Shown piece after piece: positions 62,835 to 64,000 of a stretch of 64,000 nt of DNA. The translations under genes and the position numbers were made by a program. Each line of letters starts with the position of its first letter. The stretch's first letter is position 1. Source of the DNA: Desulfuromonadales bacterium (lineage in GTDB: Bacteria > Desulfobacterota > Desulfuromonadia > Geobacterales > Pseudopelobacteraceae). The notes beneath the pieces were generated by a model. That model did no database searches, was not told the origin of the DNA, and saw nothing but the letters and a program-made list of their open reading frames with translations. The stretch covers positions 62,001 through 126,000 of the forward strand of contig JAENWA010000098.1 in assembly GCA_016650295.1 (NCBI GenBank), written 5' to 3'.

Positions 62835-64000
62835 TCATGTGCCCTGACCGGACGCCAATCCATAGAAAAGCAGTACTGAAGCGCCGAACATGACTATGGC
62901 TGCCACCACCAAGCCTAGATTGGTGACCAGTCCAAGTTTGTTCCCGCCCATGATCCCGCTGTTATTGCCTATCACCACAAGCAATACGACCAGGACCGGA
63001 GACAGTACTCCCTGTAGCACATTCGCCCAGAACATGAGATTAATCGGATCCATGCCGATCAATGCAAGGAGCAGGCTCACAACCAGTCCCACCGTCATGA
63101 TCAGGTAGAAGCCCTCGTTTTGCCAGGGTTTCTTCGATAGACCGGAAGGCCAGCCTATGGTGCCGGCTACGCCGTACGATGCGCTGGCCAGCAACACCGG
63201 GATGGCGATGAGTCCGGCCCCGATCAGGCCCAGGGCAAAGAGATACTTGGCATAGGGGCCAACCAGCGGTTCCAGTGCCCGCGCCGCATCGAGTGCTGTA
63301 TGGATCTGCTGGTGTTTGCTGAACAATGTAGCTGCGGTAGAGATAATAATGAAGTACGCAATCAGGTTGCCACTGACCACGCCGGCAGCAATGTCCAGTG
63401 TGGCGAGCCGAAACTTGTGCCTGGTTGATCCGGAGCGTTTCTCTTCTTTTTCTCCCTGTACCTGCCAGAAGATCGTGTAGGGTGATATGGTCGCGCCCAA
63501 CAGAGCAACGGCTGTGCTGATACTGGCAAAGCCGAAGTCCACGTGCGGTATAAATGTGTTGGTTAATACCGCGCTCCAATCCGGTTTCGAAACAAAGGCG
63601 GTGATTATGTAGGCCACGAAAACCATGCTCATCGCCAAGAAGATCTTTTTGATTGCGTCAAAGTTCTGGTAAACCGTGATATACCACAAGGCAAAGGCCA
63701 CCGGCGCCGCAAACCACGCCCACCAAAATCCCGTTATCAATTCGAGACCGGTGCTGATAGCAACCAGATCAGCGGCGATTAAAGCAATATTCGCAACAAT
63801 CAGGAGCAGGGCCGCGGGTACGGCCACTTTTCTTCCGTAGTGTTCCCGAAGAATTTCTGCAAGACCTTTTTGCTGGACGCGACCTATTTTGGCGCATGAG
63901 AATTGAACGGCTTGCAGCAGTGGTGTTGAGAGAAGCATCAACCAGAGATGGCCGTAACCATTCTGGGCACCATCCAGCGAGTAAGAGGCCACGGCCGAAG
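62835..64000 (-). CDS. Nramp-related divalent metal transporter (5' partial)
   Basis: At least 388 residues with about ten membrane helices. The frame stays open past the window edge; the codon at 63990-63992 is a GTG inside the TM1 region (ASYSLDGAQNGYGHLW), so the N-terminus with the DPGN-type motif lies outside. Family landmarks: QFSCAKIGRVQQKGLAEILREH and the helix 6 segment LGATISPYTIFWQ. Canonical Nramp manganese/iron transporters have MPH in helix 6, but here the position reads SPY, as in Nramp-related proteins with other substrates such as magnesium. Metal specificity therefore cannot be assumed. Confidence 0.88.
   Translation of the reverse strand, partial: SAVASYSLDGAQNGYGHLWLMLLSTPLLQAVQFSCAKIGRVQQKGLAEILREHYGRKVAVPAALLLIVANIALIAADLVAISTGLELITGFWWAWFAAPVAFALWYITVYQNFDAIKKIFLAMSMVFVAYIITAFVSKPDWSAVLTNTFIPHVDFGFASISTAVALLGATISPYTIFWQVQGEKEEKRSGSTRHKFRLATLDIAAGVVSGNLIAYFIIISTAATLFSKHQQIHTALDAARALEPLVGPYAKYLFALGLIGAGLIAIPVLLASASYGVAGTIGWPSGLSKKPWQNEGFYLIMTVGLVVSLLLALIGMDPINLMFWANVLQGVLSPVLVVLLVVIGNNSGIMGGNKLGLVTNLGLVVAAIVMFGASVLLFYGLASGQGT

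Overview
The window looks like a chromosomal piece of a Geobacter-like bacterium (Desulfuromonadota, Geobacterales). This is inferred from the GC-rich housekeeping core, the style of its genes (DUF3426/MJ0042 finger protein, GAF histidine kinase, very large PPC-domain secreted protein, fused nucleotidyltransferase/phosphomannomutase) and its short palindromic intergenic repeats. No rRNA, intact tRNA or CRISPR array is visible.

Layout. (1) 1-5129, AT-rich, is the tail of a defence-type operon: a large protein with two GHKL ATPase modules (5' end outside the window), an unusual receiver-domain protein and a Vsr-type nuclease, all overlapping. It ends in a 27-residue remnant of a DUF1156-type protein, cut off where GC-rich core sequence begins (about 5090). 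(2) 5122-24123 is core: MFS transporter, cysS, a GAF histidine kinase with a stand-alone receiver, a sugar/glycan operon (nucleotidyltransferase-mutase fusion, GH57 enzyme, galT, TIGR02757 protein), a DUF3426 membrane protein, an FKBP isomerase with a metal-ligand insertion, a yggT-divIVA-DUF167 operon, ahcY and poxB. (3) 24167-33979 holds a giant secreted multi-domain surface protein, split by one in-frame stop codon, between two direct copies of a 152/153-bp terminal-inverted-repeat element. A truncated osmC and a second palindromic element follow. (4) 33951-57032 is a 23-kb lipid/polyketide-type cluster, nearly all on the minus strand: a 2695-residue synthase (nitronate-monooxygenase-like ER, KS, AT, two ACPs, KR, DH), its phosphopantetheinyl transferase, an ABC exporter, an EptA-like transferase, a B12 radical SAM enzyme, a MurB-like reductase and several acyltransferases. 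Its right half (two paralogous GNAT-like acyltransferases, an AUR1-like PAP2 protein, an alpha-oxoamine synthase resembling serine palmitoyltransferase, and an NAD-dependent reductase) has the gene content of bacterial ceramide loci. (5) 57318-64000 is mixed: a serine-hydrolase lipoprotein, decayed histidine-kinase and GH13 fragments, an AT-rich FAD oxidoreductase of foreign appearance, a CDF transporter and a partial Nramp-related transporter.

The two most system-like regions are the GHKL/receiver/Vsr operon and the synthase-plus-sphingolipid-type cluster. The simplest model for the second is an iterative synthase building an acyl chain on its own ACPs, condensation with an amino acid by the alpha-oxoamine synthase, N-acylation, ketone reduction, head-group addition (PAP2/EptA-like) and ABC export. 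Each step is inferred from family membership, not shown by the sequence.
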